Source of the DNA: JAKFDI01 sp044508835
Lineage (GTDB): Bacteria > Pseudomonadota > Gammaproteobacteria > Burkholderiales > Burkholderiaceae_C
Direction of reading: 5' to 3'
DNA: 64,000 bases
Assembly: GCA_044508835.1 (NCBI GenBank)
Contig: JBIQHD010000003.1
Coordinates: 198,770 to 262,769, forward strand
Every line of letters starts with the position of its first letter. Position 1 is the stretch's first letter. A model generated the notes under the pieces. That model made no database searches. It was given only the letters and a program-made list of their open reading frames with translations, and was not told where the DNA came from. Shown here one piece after another: positions 18,465 to 26,869 of this stretch. The position numbers were made by a program, and so were the translations under genes.

Positions 18465-19070
18465 CTAGAACGGCCCGCTCTCCAGCCAGCGCTCGATCTG
18501 CGGCCGCCGGTCGTTGCCCCAGAAGACCTCGCCGTCGACGACGAAGGACGGCGCGCCGAAGATGCCGGCGGCGATGGCCGCCTCGTTCTCGGCCTTGAGC
18601 CGCAGCTTCCACTGCGGGTCGTTCCACACCGCCTCGGCCTCGGCCGGGTCGAGCCCGAACTCGGCGGCCAGCACCTTGAGCTGCGCCGTCTCGGCGAGGT
18701 TCACGCCGCGCGTGAAGTAGGCGCGCAGGCAGTGCCGCGCCCACGGCGGCCCGCTGCCCTGCCCGGTGTCCACCAGCCACCAGAACACCCGCGCGGCGTT
18801 CTGCGTCGGGATGGGGAAGGGCTCGGGCATCGTCAGCGGCACGCCGGCGAAGCGCGCCGAGCGCTCGAAGTCGCGCATCGAGTACTCGCGCTTGAGCGGA
18901 TGCGCCACCGGGCTTCGGAGCTCGGCCGCCTGGAAGGTCGCGCCGAGCAGGATGGCCCGCCAGCGCACCGTGCGGCCGTGGCGCGCCGCCGTCGCCTCGA
19001 CCCACTCGGACGCGATGTACGAGTAGGGCGAGGAGAAATCGAAGTAGAAGTCGATCGGCGCGCGCGTCAT
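18465..19070 (-). CDS. 2-hydroxychromene-2-carboxylate isomerase-like DsbA-family protein (second copy)
   Basis: A 201-residue thioredoxin-fold protein of the HCCA isomerase/kappa-GST group. PIDFYFDFSSPYSYIASEW gives the GSH-site Ser-Pro-Tyr. YSMRDFERSARFAG, FPIPTQNAARVFWWL and the C-terminal GIFGAPSFVVDGEVFWGNDR follow. It is only distantly similar to the 10.2 kb gene (different length and different central motifs), so it is not a recent duplicate. Its start is 5 bases after the TRAP large permease stop, so it is probably cotranscribed with the transporter. The substrate is unknown. Confidence 0.85.
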   Translation of the reverse strand: MTRAPIDFYFDFSSPYSYIASEWVEATAARHGRTVRWRAILLGATFQAAELRSPVAHPLKREYSMRDFERSARFAGVPLTMPEPFPIPTQNAARVFWWLVDTGQGSGPPWARHCLRAYFTRGVNLAETAQLKVLAAEFGLDPAEAEAVWNDPQWKLRLKAENEAAIAAGIFGAPSFVVDGEVFWGNDRRPQIERWLESGPF

Positions 19071-19075
19071 GCCCC

Positions 19076-21061
19076 CTACTTGTACAGAAGTTCCGGAAGC
19101 CACAGCCCGATCCCCGGGAAGATGTAGAGCAGCACGATGGCGATGATCTGGATCCCCATGAACGGCATCATGCCGGCGAAGATCTGGTTCAGCGTCACGT
19201 GCTTGGGCGCCACGCCCTTCAGGTAGAAGGCCGACATCGCCACCGGCGGGCTCAGGAACGCGGTCTGCAGGTTCAGCGCCACGAGCAGGCCGAAGAACAG
19301 CGGGTCGACGCCGAAGTTGTCGAGCAGCGGGATGAAGATCGGCATGAAGATGACGATGATCTCCGTCCACTCGAGCGGCCAGCCGAGGATGAAGATGATG
19401 ACCTGGCTCATCACCAGGAACTGCACCTTGGTGAGCTCCATGCCGAGCACCCACTCCTCGACCAGCGCCTGCCCACCCAGCAGCGCGAAGGCCGCCGAGA
19501 AGATGGCCGAGCCGACGAACAGCCAGCACACCATGGCCGAGGTCTTGGCGGTGAGGAACACCGACTCCTTCACCATCGTGAGGTTGAGCTGCCGGTAGGC
19601 CGCGGCGAGGATGAAGCCGCCGAAGGCGCCCACCGCCGCCGCCTCGGTGGGCGTGGCCAGGCCGAACACGATGGAGCCGAGCACCGCGAGGATCAGGATG
19701 AGCAGCGGGAAGAACGACGCCAGCAGCATCTTGAAGATCTCGAGCCGCGAGAAGCTCAGCAGCGCGTAGTACACGACGAGCGCCGCGAAGCCGATGGCCA
19801 GGCCGATCCAGAAGCCGGTGGAGGCCGGCTGCGAGGTGGGGGCGGGCTCGGCGCCCGCCTCGGCGGCCGGCTGCCCGTCGGACGCGCCGGGCGCGGGCCG
19901 CGCGCCCGGCGGCTCGGCGGCGCCTTCGCCGGACGCCTCGGCCGGCTCGTCGTCCGACGGCGGCTCGGCCAGCCCGCCCTCGTCGGCCGGTTCCGCGGCC
20001 CCGCCCGGCGGCTCCTGCACGCCGCCGTAGTCGACGTCGGGCTGCGAATAGCCCCCGATCTGCTGGAGCTCCGTCACCGCCTCGGGCGGCGGGACGCTCG
20101 TCGCCGCGCGGTAGCTGAGGGCCGCCACCACGATGAACAGCACCAGCGGCATCAGCGCGATGAACAGCTGCCGCAGCAGGTAGGCGGTGCTCACGTTCGC
20201 GTTGCGCTTGCCCTTCAGGGCGCTCATCAGCGCCGGCACCGCATGGCGCTCGCCCACCGCGCCGATGGCGACGAGCTGGGGCGGCAGCGGCACCACGCGC
20301 TGCTCGGCCGTGAGCGGCGGCGCGAGGCGCGGCTTGATCTTGGCGATGAGGATGACGTAGAGGATGTACAGCCCCGCCAGCATCAGCCCCGGGAAGAAGG
20401 CGCCGGCGTAGAGCTGCACCACCGACACGCCGGCGGTGGCGCCGTAGACGATGAGCAGCACCGAGGGCGGGATGAGGATGCCCAGGCAGCCGCCCGCCGT
20501 GATGACGCCGGCCGAGACGCGCACGTCGTAGCCGGCCTTGAGCATCGGCGGCAGCGCCAGCAGCCCCATCAGCGTGACCACCGCGCCGACGATGCCGGTG
20601 GCCGTGGCGAACAGCGCGCAGGTCACGAGCGTGGCCACGGCCAGCGAGCCGGGCAGGCGCGCGAGCGTGAGGTGCAGGCTGCGGAAGAGCTTCTCGATCA
20701 GGTTCGCGCGCTCGACCAGGTAGCCCATGAAGACGAACAGCGGCACCGCGATGATCACGTCGCTGGCCATCACCGAGAACGCGCGCTGCACCATCAGGTC
20801 GAGCGTCTGCTGCATCGCGCCGCCCGCCGTCTGCCCCCCGGAGTGGTAGGCGAAGTACGCGAACAGCATGCCCATGCCCATCAGCGTGAACGCCGTGGGG
20901 AAGCCCAGCATGATGGCCACGACCACCAGCGACAGCATCACCAGGCCGATGTGGCCGTTGGTGATGGCCGGCGCGCTGGCCAGCATGTACAGCACGCCGG
21001 CGATGATGATCGCCATCAGGCTGAAGCCGAACCACATCTCCTTGCGGATCTTGCCCATCAT
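19076..21061 (-). CDS. TRAP transporter large permease (DctM type) with acidic loop insertion
   Basis: Ion-driven membrane permease of a tripartite ATP-independent periplasmic transporter. It has many membrane segments and typical motifs: PLFVFMGYLVERANLIEKLF, GGCLGILIPPSVLLIVYG, LATPTEAAAVGAFGG and LQTAFLSPPVAMSAFYLKG. At 661 residues it is much longer than the usual ~430. The extra length is mostly a region after about residue 250, including a low-complexity Pro/Ala/Glu/Asp stretch at about residues 320-412, between two membrane segments. The start at 21061 overlaps the small permease stop by four bases (ATGA). It forms an operon with dctP and dctQ upstream and the isomerase-like gene downstream. 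Confidence 0.92.
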   Translation of the reverse strand: MMGKIRKEMWFGFSLMAIIIAGVLYMLASAPAITNGHIGLVMLSLVVVAIMLGFPTAFTLMGMGMLFAYFAYHSGGQTAGGAMQQTLDLMVQRAFSVMASDVIIAVPLFVFMGYLVERANLIEKLFRSLHLTLARLPGSLAVATLVTCALFATATGIVGAVVTLMGLLALPPMLKAGYDVRVSAGVITAGGCLGILIPPSVLLIVYGATAGVSVVQLYAGAFFPGLMLAGLYILYVILIAKIKPRLAPPLTAEQRVVPLPPQLVAIGAVGERHAVPALMSALKGKRNANVSTAYLLRQLFIALMPLVLFIVVAALSYRAATSVPPPEAVTELQQIGGYSQPDVDYGGVQEPPGGAAEPADEGGLAEPPSDDEPAEASGEGAAEPPGARPAPGASDGQPAAEAGAEPAPTSQPASTGFWIGLAIGFAALVVYYALLSFSRLEIFKMLLASFFPLLILILAVLGSIVFGLATPTEAAAVGAFGGFILAAAYRQLNLTMVKESVFLTAKTSAMVCWLFVGSAIFSAAFALLGGQALVEEWVLGMELTKVQFLVMSQVIIFILGWPLEWTEIIVIFMPIFIPLLDNFGVDPLFFGLLVALNLQTAFLSPPVAMSAFYLKGVAPKHVTLNQIFAGMMPFMGIQIIAIVLLYIFPGIGLWLPELLYK

Positions 21062-21684
21062 GCGCCCTCCTGGCGTTGCGCCGGCGGCACGTACTTGGCG
21101 ACCTCGTCGATGTCGACGTCCGTCACGTGGACCATCTCCTTGAGCTTGTCGACGTCGACCTCTTCCACGTCTTCCTCGCGCATGGGCCAGGCGCCGTCGC
21201 GCAGGCACAGCACGCAGCGCACGATCTCCACGAACCCCTGCAGCAGCAGCACCGCGCCGGCCACGGGGATGACGAACTTGAACGGGTACACCGGGATCGG
21301 ATCGGCGTTGAAGGTGTGCTCGCGCATGGCGAGCGATTCGTTGGCGTAGGTCCAGCCGGCCCAGGTGAGCGCCACCACGCCGGGCAGGAAGAAGACGATG
21401 TAGAGCGTCAGGTCGATGCCGGCCTGCGTGCGGGGGCGGAAGAAGCCGTAGAGCACGTCGCCGCGCACGTGGCCCTGCTTGGCCAGCGTGTACGCGCCGG
21501 CGCACATGAAGAGCAGGCCGTACAGCATGATCTGCGCGTCGAGCACCCAGGCGTGCGGCCGGTTCAGGACGTAGCGCGAGAACACCTCGGCCGTGATGAG
21601 GAGGGTCAGCGCGACGGCGGCCCACGCCGTGGCCTTGCCGAACCAGGTGGAGAAGCTGTCCACCGCAAGAAGAAATCGTTGCAT
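21058..21684 (-). CDS. TRAP transporter small permease (DctQ type)
   Basis: A 208-residue protein with four hydrophobic segments in the DctQ pattern: AWAAVALTLLITAEVFSRYV, IMLYGLLFMCAGAYTLAKQG, LTLYIVFFLPGVVALTWAGW and FVIPVAGAVLLLQGFVEIV. The RYVLNRPHAW and HVRGDVLYGFF sequences are typical. It pairs with the large permease. An acidic C-terminal tail (EEDVEEVDVDKLKEMV onward, ~40 residues) is longer than in most relatives. The stop is overlapped by the large permease start. It lies 67 bases after dctP with a hairpin between. Confidence 0.9.
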   Translation of the reverse strand: MQRFLLAVDSFSTWFGKATAWAAVALTLLITAEVFSRYVLNRPHAWVLDAQIMLYGLLFMCAGAYTLAKQGHVRGDVLYGFFRPRTQAGIDLTLYIVFFLPGVVALTWAGWTYANESLAMREHTFNADPIPVYPFKFVIPVAGAVLLLQGFVEIVRCVLCLRDGAWPMREEDVEEVDVDKLKEMVHVTDVDIDEVAKYVPPAQRQEGA

Positions 21685-21709
21685 CGAAGAGTTCCTTGAT
21701 CAGACAACA

Positions 21710-21736
21710 AAAGGGCGCCGGACAACGGCGCCCTTT
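21710..21736 (-). terminator. intra-operon hairpin between dctP and dctQ
   Basis: AAAGGGCGCC (21710-21719) pairs perfectly with GGCGCCCTTT (21727-21736) around a 7-base loop. On the minus strand it is followed by TTTTG, so it resembles an intrinsic terminator that lets only part of transcription pass from the binding-protein gene into the permease genes. Confidence 0.7.
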
Positions 21737-21751
21737 CTCGTGCAGCGTGGA

Positions 21752-22879
21752 TCAGCTCTTCTTCGTCGGCGCCTTGCGGCCGAAATAGTGGTTGTAGGCC
21801 ATGCGGAAGTCGACCGAGTAGTCGTTCTGCCACTGGCCGGCGCGCTGCGCGAAGGCCTTCTGCGAGTCGAGCACCTTCTGGAAGATGGCGTTCTCCTTGG
21901 CCTTCTTCTCGATGGTCTTGTCCCAGGCGGCGAGCTGGTCGCGCAGGATGGAGTCGGGCGTCTTGTAGAACTTCACGCCGGCCTTCTTGAGCTCGATGTA
22001 GTCCTGCGAGTTGCGCTCGATGGCCTTCCAGCTCATGTCGGCGCTGGCCGCCTCCACGCCGTAGCCGACGATGGCCTTGAGCTCCTCCGGCAGCGCCTTG
22101 AACTTGGCGCCGTTGAACAGGATCTCGAACTGCTCGCCGCTCTGGTGGAAGCTCTGCAGCATGCAGTTCTTGGCCACGTCCGGGAAGCCCAGCACGCGGT
22201 CGGACGAGGCGTTGTTGAACTCGGCCGCGTCGATCAGGCCGCGGTCCAGCGCCGGCACGATCTCACCGCCGGGCAGCGGGTTCACCGCCGTGCCCATCTC
22301 GGTGAACACGTCGACCGCGAGGCCCACCGTGCGGAACTTCAGGCCCTTCATGTCGGACGACTTCGCCACCGGCTTCTTGAACCAGCCCAGCGGCTGCGTG
22401 GGCATCGGGCCGTAGAGGAACGACGCCACGTCGAGGTTGAGCGACTTGTAGATCTCGTCGAGCAGCGCCTTGCCGCCGCCGTAGTTGTGCCAGGCCAGCA
22501 CCATGTTCGGGTCCATGCCGAAGGCCGGGCCCGAGCCCCACAGGGCCAGCGCCGAGTTCTTGCCGTAGTGGTAGGCCACCACGCCGTGGCCGCCGTCGAG
22601 CGTGCCCTTGGCCACCGCTTCGAGCAGCTGGAACGCCGGCACGACGGCGCCGGCCGGCAGCACCTCGATCTTCAGGCGGTTGCCCGCCATGTCGTTGACC
22701 TTCTTGGCGAAGTCCTGGGCGTACTCGTGGAAGATGTCCTTCGAGGGCCAGGTGCTCTGGAAGCGCAGCGAGGTGGTCTGGGCCTGCGACACCATCGGTG
22801 CGGCCAGGGCGCCGGCGCCGATGGCGCCGGCTGCGGTGTTCTTGAGGAAGCGGCGGCGCGGGGCGAGGGTTTTGGTCAT
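21752..22879 (-). CDS. TRAP transporter substrate-binding protein (DctP/TakP-like)
   Basis: Periplasmic binding protein of 375 residues. The N-terminus RRRFLKNTAAGAIGAG is a twin-arginine signal. The mature part has RFQSTWPSKDIFHEYAQDF, GWFKKPVAKSSDMKGLKFRT with the conserved ligand-carboxylate Arg, and NPLPGGEIVPALDRGLIDAA. This PGGE and IDAAE layout is that of the TakP subgroup, some of which bind 2-oxo acids. The nearby leucine-degradation genes would fit branched-chain 2-oxo acids, but that is inference only. It is the first gene of the TRAP operon; the 245-base gap upstream holds its promoter region and no gene. Confidence 0.88.
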   Translation of the reverse strand: MTKTLAPRRRFLKNTAAGAIGAGALAAPMVSQAQTTSLRFQSTWPSKDIFHEYAQDFAKKVNDMAGNRLKIEVLPAGAVVPAFQLLEAVAKGTLDGGHGVVAYHYGKNSALALWGSGPAFGMDPNMVLAWHNYGGGKALLDEIYKSLNLDVASFLYGPMPTQPLGWFKKPVAKSSDMKGLKFRTVGLAVDVFTEMGTAVNPLPGGEIVPALDRGLIDAAEFNNASSDRVLGFPDVAKNCMLQSFHQSGEQFEILFNGAKFKALPEELKAIVGYGVEAASADMSWKAIERNSQDYIELKKAGVKFYKTPDSILRDQLAAWDKTIEKKAKENAIFQKVLDSQKAFAQRAGQWQNDYSVDFRMAYNHYFGRKAPTKKS

Positions 22880-23124
22880 GGTTGTCTCCTGTGGTACGGA
22901 TCGGATGTCTGCGCATGGCGCTGCGGGCTCGTGGCCGCGCAGTCAGAGCGCATCCTAGGGATGGGCCGCGCATCACTGCATAGATGAAACCCGCCCCTCG
23001 GGAGGACCCGATGTCGCCCGCGCGACGCGTCGAAACACGGCCATGGCCGCGGCGCAGGGCATGCGGCCCGCGCGCCGAAACCGCGGTATGTCGCCGGTGC
23101 GCGGCGCCCGCCGGCGGCGCGGCG

Positions 23125-24270
23125 TCAGATCGAGGCCGCGCCGGCGAGCGCGCGGCCGATGAGGATCTTCTGCACGTCGCTCGTGCCCTCGTAGATCTGG
23201 CACACGCGCACGTCGCGCCAGATGCGCTCCACCGGGAAGTCGCTCACGTAGCCGTAGCCGCCATGCACCTGGATGGCGGCGCTGCACACCTGTTCAGCCA
23301 TCTCGGAGGCGTTGAGCTTGGCCATCGCCGCCTCGGTGAGGCAGGGCCGGCCGGCGTCCTTCAGGCTGGCCGCGTGGTGGATGAGCTGGCGCGCGGCGGC
23401 GATCTTCGTCGCCATCTCGGCCAGGCGGAACTGCACCGCCTGGTGCTCGAAGATCGGCACGCCGAAGGCTTCGCGCTCCTTCGCATAGGCCAGCGCCGCC
23501 TCGAACGCGGCGCGCGCCATGCCCACGCTTTGCGCGGCGATGCCGATGCGCCCGCCTTCCAGGCCGGAGAGAGCGATCTTCAGGCCCTGCCCTTCCTCGC
23601 CGAGCCGGTTCGCGGCCGGCACGCGGCAGGCCTCGAACACGATCTGCGCGGTGTCGCTCGCATGCTGGCCGGTCTTTTCTTCCAGACGCGCCACGGTGTA
23701 GCCGGGCGTCGACGTGGGCACGAGGAAGGCGCTGATGCCGCGCTTGCCGGCCGCCTTGTCGGTGACCGCCATGACGATGGCCACGTCGGCATTCTTGCCG
23801 CTGGTGATGAACTGCTTGACGCCGTCGATCACGTAATGGTCGCCGTCGCGCCGCGCCGTGGTGCGCAGCCCGTCGGCCTGCGAGCCCACGTGCGGCTCGG
23901 TGAGGCAGAAGGCGCCCAGCATCTCGCCGCGCGCCAGCGGCACGAGCCACTGCCGCTTCTGTTCCTCGTCCGCCCAGGCCATGAGGATGGAGCACACCGG
24001 GCAGTTGTTGACGCTCACCACGGTGGAGGTGGCGCCGTCGCCGGCGGCGATCTCCTCCAGCACGAGCGCGAGGCTCAAGTAGTCGAGCCCCGCGCCGCCC
24101 CATTCGGCGGGCACGGCCACGCCGTAGCAGCCGAGCGCGGCCAGGCCCTGCAGCTCCTCCTTCGGGAAGTGCGACTCGCGGTCCCAGCGCGCGGCGTTCG
24201 GCGCGATGCGGTCCTGCACGTAGGCGCGCACGGCGTCCTGGATCGCGAGATGGTCTTCGCCGAGCAACAT
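23125..24270 (-). CDS. acyl-CoA dehydrogenase (short/branched-chain type)
   Basis: FAD enzyme of 381 residues that should introduce a 2,3-double bond into a short or branched acyl-CoA. Seen motifs are YGVAVPAEWGGAGLDYLSLA, GAFCLTEPHVGSQADGLRTT (flavin-contact LTEP..GSQ), HYVIDGVKQFITSGKNADV, EGGRIGIAAQSVGMARAAF and the end CQIYEGTSDVQKILIGRAL. The catalytic Glu is expected in the QIYEGTS loop, as in short-chain enzymes. The AAGGAGA ribosome-binding site supports the start. It is the last gene of a likely operon with thiolase, LysE and SDR genes upstream. No LiuR-type palindrome precedes it. Confidence 0.9.
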   Translation of the reverse strand: MLLGEDHLAIQDAVRAYVQDRIAPNAARWDRESHFPKEELQGLAALGCYGVAVPAEWGGAGLDYLSLALVLEEIAAGDGATSTVVSVNNCPVCSILMAWADEEQKRQWLVPLARGEMLGAFCLTEPHVGSQADGLRTTARRDGDHYVIDGVKQFITSGKNADVAIVMAVTDKAAGKRGISAFLVPTSTPGYTVARLEEKTGQHASDTAQIVFEACRVPAANRLGEEGQGLKIALSGLEGGRIGIAAQSVGMARAAFEAALAYAKEREAFGVPIFEHQAVQFRLAEMATKIAAARQLIHHAASLKDAGRPCLTEAAMAKLNASEMAEQVCSAAIQVHGGYGYVSDFPVERIWRDVRVCQIYEGTSDVQKILIGRALAGAASI

Positions 24271-24319
24271 GGGGTCTCCTTGGGGCGCGGCGCGGCCGCG
24301 CGGTGAATCGGGCCCGGCC

Positions 24320-24985
24320 TCACCAGGCGATGGGCGACCCGTCGTGGTTCAGGAAGCGGCCGTTGTCGGCGTCGGCCAGGCCGGCGACGACGCGGCGCAG
24401 GCCGGCCACGCTGTCGGCCACGTCGAGCGACGCGCCGGCGCCGCCCATGTCGGTGCGCACCCAGCCGGGATGGAGCGCGACGCACACCGCGCGGCCGGCG
24501 AAGGCGAGCGCGGCGTCCTTCAGCACCGAGTTGAGCGCCGCCTTGGAGGCGCGGTACAGCCAGCCGGCGCTCGAATGGCGCTCGCCGATCGAGCCCATGC
24601 GCGAGGACAGCATCGCCATCCTCGCGCCCGGCGCCAGCGCGTCGCCGAGCTGGGCGAGGACGCGCATCGGCCCGAGCACGTTGGTGCGCATCACGGCATC
24701 GAAGTCGTCCTGCGTCGGCGGCGAGAGGTCGGACGTGCGCGGGCCGTAGACGCCGGCGCAGACCCACACCGCGTCGAAGCCCGCGCCGTCGATCTGCCAG
24801 GCCAGGCGCGAGGCGCTCTCGGCGCTGGCCACGTCGAGCTCGATCGCCGTGGCGCCGAGGGCGCGCAGCGCCTGCAGCCCGGCGGCGCCGCGCGCCGTGG
24901 CGGTGACGGCGGCGCGTTCCGCGCGGTACTGGCGCACCAGTTCCAGGCCGATGCCGCGCGAGGCGCCGATCACGAGCACGTTCAT
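24320..24985 (-). CDS. short-chain dehydrogenase/reductase
   Basis: A 221-residue SDR with the nucleotide-binding loop VLVIGASRGIGLELVRQY at the N-terminus, DVAS (adenine-site Asp), VWVCAGVYG in place of the usual NNAG, and the catalytic region MLSSRMGS then YRASKAALN. The Ser-Tyr-Lys triad appears intact (S, YRASK). HPGWVRTDMGG is the typical C-terminal motif of the C-factor-like group. It reduces or oxidises an unknown carbonyl or alcohol. It begins 13 bases after the LysE gene and is followed by the acyl-CoA dehydrogenase. Confidence 0.85.
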   Translation of the reverse strand: MNVLVIGASRGIGLELVRQYRAERAAVTATARGAAGLQALRALGATAIELDVASAESASRLAWQIDGAGFDAVWVCAGVYGPRTSDLSPPTQDDFDAVMRTNVLGPMRVLAQLGDALAPGARMAMLSSRMGSIGERHSSAGWLYRASKAALNSVLKDAALAFAGRAVCVALHPGWVRTDMGGAGASLDVADSVAGLRRVVAGLADADNGRFLNHDGSPIAW

Positions 24986-24998
24986 GGATGCCGGCTCC

Positions 24999-25655
24999 TC
25001 AGCGTTCGGCCACGGCCAGGCGCGCGGCCAGGCCGGCGAACAGCAGCGCGCCCGCGCCCTGCAGCGAGCGCCGCACGGGCGGGCCCGGCCGCCAGCGCGC
25101 CAGCGGCGCGGTCAGCAGCACGAAGACGACGAGGAACGCGAGGCTCTGCAGCACGAACCAGCCGCCCAGCACGAGGAAGGCCAGCGTCTTGTGCGCCGCG
25201 TCCGACGCGATGAACTGCGGCAGCAGCGCCAGGAAGAACAGCGCCACCTTGGGGTTCAGCAGGTTGGTGAGCAGCCCCTGGCGGAAGGCCAGCGCAGGCC
25301 GCACCGCCCGGCGGTCGGCATCTGCCGGGGCGGGCGCATCGCCGCCCGACGGCCGGGCCGCCTCGCGCGCCATGCCCACGGCCAGCCACAGCAGGTAGGC
25401 CGCGCCCGCCCACTTGATGGCCGTGAACGCCGCCGCCGAGGTGGCGAGCAGTGCCGCCAGCCCGAAGGCCGCGGCCAGCGCATGCCCCACCGAGCCGGCG
25501 CAGATGCCCAGCGACGCCGCCAGCCCGGCGCGCCGGCCGTGCTGCAGCGTGCGCGCGAGCACCAGCACCAGGTCGACGCCCGGCGTGGCGTTGAGCACCA
25601 GCACCGCCGCCGCGAACAGCAGCGGCGAGTGCAGCCCCAGCTCGCCGGGCGCCAT
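24999..25655 (-). CDS. LysE/RhtB-family amino-acid or metabolite exporter
   Basis: An inner membrane protein of 218 residues with the LysE layout. The first helix LLFAAAVLVLNATPGVDLVL includes the conserved NATPGVD motif. GLAASLGICAGSVGHALAAA is the second, and GLLTNLLNPKVALFFLALLPQF gives the family's NLLNPK signature before the C-terminal helices. Family members export amino acids or related compounds; the substrate is unknown. It starts 5 bases after the thiolase stop, so it is cotranscribed with it. Confidence 0.88.
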   Translation of the reverse strand: MAPGELGLHSPLLFAAAVLVLNATPGVDLVLVLARTLQHGRRAGLAASLGICAGSVGHALAAAFGLAALLATSAAAFTAIKWAGAAYLLWLAVGMAREAARPSGGDAPAPADADRRAVRPALAFRQGLLTNLLNPKVALFFLALLPQFIASDAAHKTLAFLVLGGWFVLQSLAFLVVFVLLTAPLARWRPGPPVRRSLQGAGALLFAGLAARLAVAER

Positions 25656-25660
25656 GCGGG

Positions 25661-26839
25661 TTACAGCAGCTCGACGGCCATCGCGGTGGCTTCGCCGCCG
25701 CCGATGCACAGCGCCGCCACGCCCTTGCGCAGGCCGCGCTGGCGCAACGCCCCCAGCAGCGTGACGACGATGCGCGCGCCGCTCGCGCCGATGGGGTGGC
25801 CGAGCGCGCAGGCGCCGCCGTGCACGTTGACGATGTCGTGCGGCAGCTTGAACTCGGCCATGGCCGCCATCGTCACGGCGGCGAAGGCCTCGTTCACCTC
25901 CCACAGGTCCACGTCCTTGGCGGCCCAGCCGGTCTTCTTGAGCAGCTTCTCGATGGCGCCGACCGGCGCGGTGGTGAACCAGTTCGGCGCGTGCGCATGC
26001 GTGGCGTGGCCGACGATGCGGGCGAGGGGCCTGGCGCCGTACTTGGCGGCGTCGGCCTCGCGCATCAGCACCAGGGCGGCGGCGCCGTCGGAGATGCTCG
26101 ACGCATTGGCGGCGGTGATGGTGCCGTCCTTCTTGAACGCGGGCTTGAGGCCGGGGATCTTGTCCAGCCGCGCCTTGAACGGCTGCTCGTCGGCCTTGAC
26201 CACCGTGTCGCCGCCCTTGCCGGCGAGCGTGACGGGCGCGATCTCCCAGTCGAAGCTGCCGTCCTCGTTGGCCTTCTTGCTGCGCTCGGTGGACGCGATG
26301 GCGAACTGGTCCTGCGCCTCGCGCGTGAACTGGTACTTGGCGACGCACTCCTCGGCGAACACGCCCATGGCGCGGCCGCGGTCGTAGGCGTCCTCCAGGC
26401 CGTCGATGGCCATGTGGTCGAACATCTGCGCCGCGCCGTAGCGCACGCCCTTGCGCGCGAACATCAGGTGCGGCGCGTTGGTCATGCTCTCCATGCCGCC
26501 AGCGACCATCACGTCGGCGCTCTCGGCCTTGAGCATGTCATGGGCGAACATCATGGCGCGCATGCCCGAGCCGCACATCTTCGACAGGGTGACGGCGCCG
26601 GCCGACTGCGGCAGGCCCGCGCCCAGCGCCGCCTGGCGCGCCGGCGCCTGGCCCTGGCCGGCCATGAGGCAGTTGCCCATCAGCACTTCGCTGACGGCGT
26701 CGCCGGGCACGCCGGCGCGCTCGACCGCGGCCTTGATGGCCACGGCGCCGAGCTGGTGCGCCGCGAGAGAGGAAAAGTCGCCGAGCATGCCGCCGATGGG
26801 CGTGCGCGCGGCGGAGACGATGACGATGGAATCGGACAT
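25661..26839 (-). CDS. acetyl-CoA C-acyltransferase (thiolase)
   Basis: A degradative or biosynthetic thiolase of 392 residues. The nucleophilic Cys is in LSKMCGSGMRAM (about residue 89). The conserved His is in NVHGGACALGHPIGASGAR and the second Cys is in AALCIGGGEA. The NEAFAAVT loop is also present. Length and motifs fit acetyl-CoA acetyltransferase. With HMG-CoA lyase in the window making acetoacetate, acetoacetyl-CoA cleavage is a reasonable role, but no CoA transferase is present here. It is followed by LysE, SDR and acyl-CoA dehydrogenase genes on the same strand. Confidence 0.92.
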   Translation of the reverse strand: MSDSIVIVSAARTPIGGMLGDFSSLAAHQLGAVAIKAAVERAGVPGDAVSEVLMGNCLMAGQGQAPARQAALGAGLPQSAGAVTLSKMCGSGMRAMMFAHDMLKAESADVMVAGGMESMTNAPHLMFARKGVRYGAAQMFDHMAIDGLEDAYDRGRAMGVFAEECVAKYQFTREAQDQFAIASTERSKKANEDGSFDWEIAPVTLAGKGGDTVVKADEQPFKARLDKIPGLKPAFKKDGTITAANASSISDGAAALVLMREADAAKYGARPLARIVGHATHAHAPNWFTTAPVGAIEKLLKKTGWAAKDVDLWEVNEAFAAVTMAAMAEFKLPHDIVNVHGGACALGHPIGASGARIVVTLLGALRQRGLRKGVAALCIGGGEATAMAVELL

Positions 26840-26869
26840 GGCTTGCTCCTTCGGAAAGATGTTCCGGCT

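Noticed and set aside
22880..23124. Possible small gene in the gap between dctP and the acyl-CoA dehydrogenase
   Set aside because: Frames here are short, Arg-rich and lack a ribosome-binding site; a near-palindrome around 22951-22963 is too weak to name as an operator.
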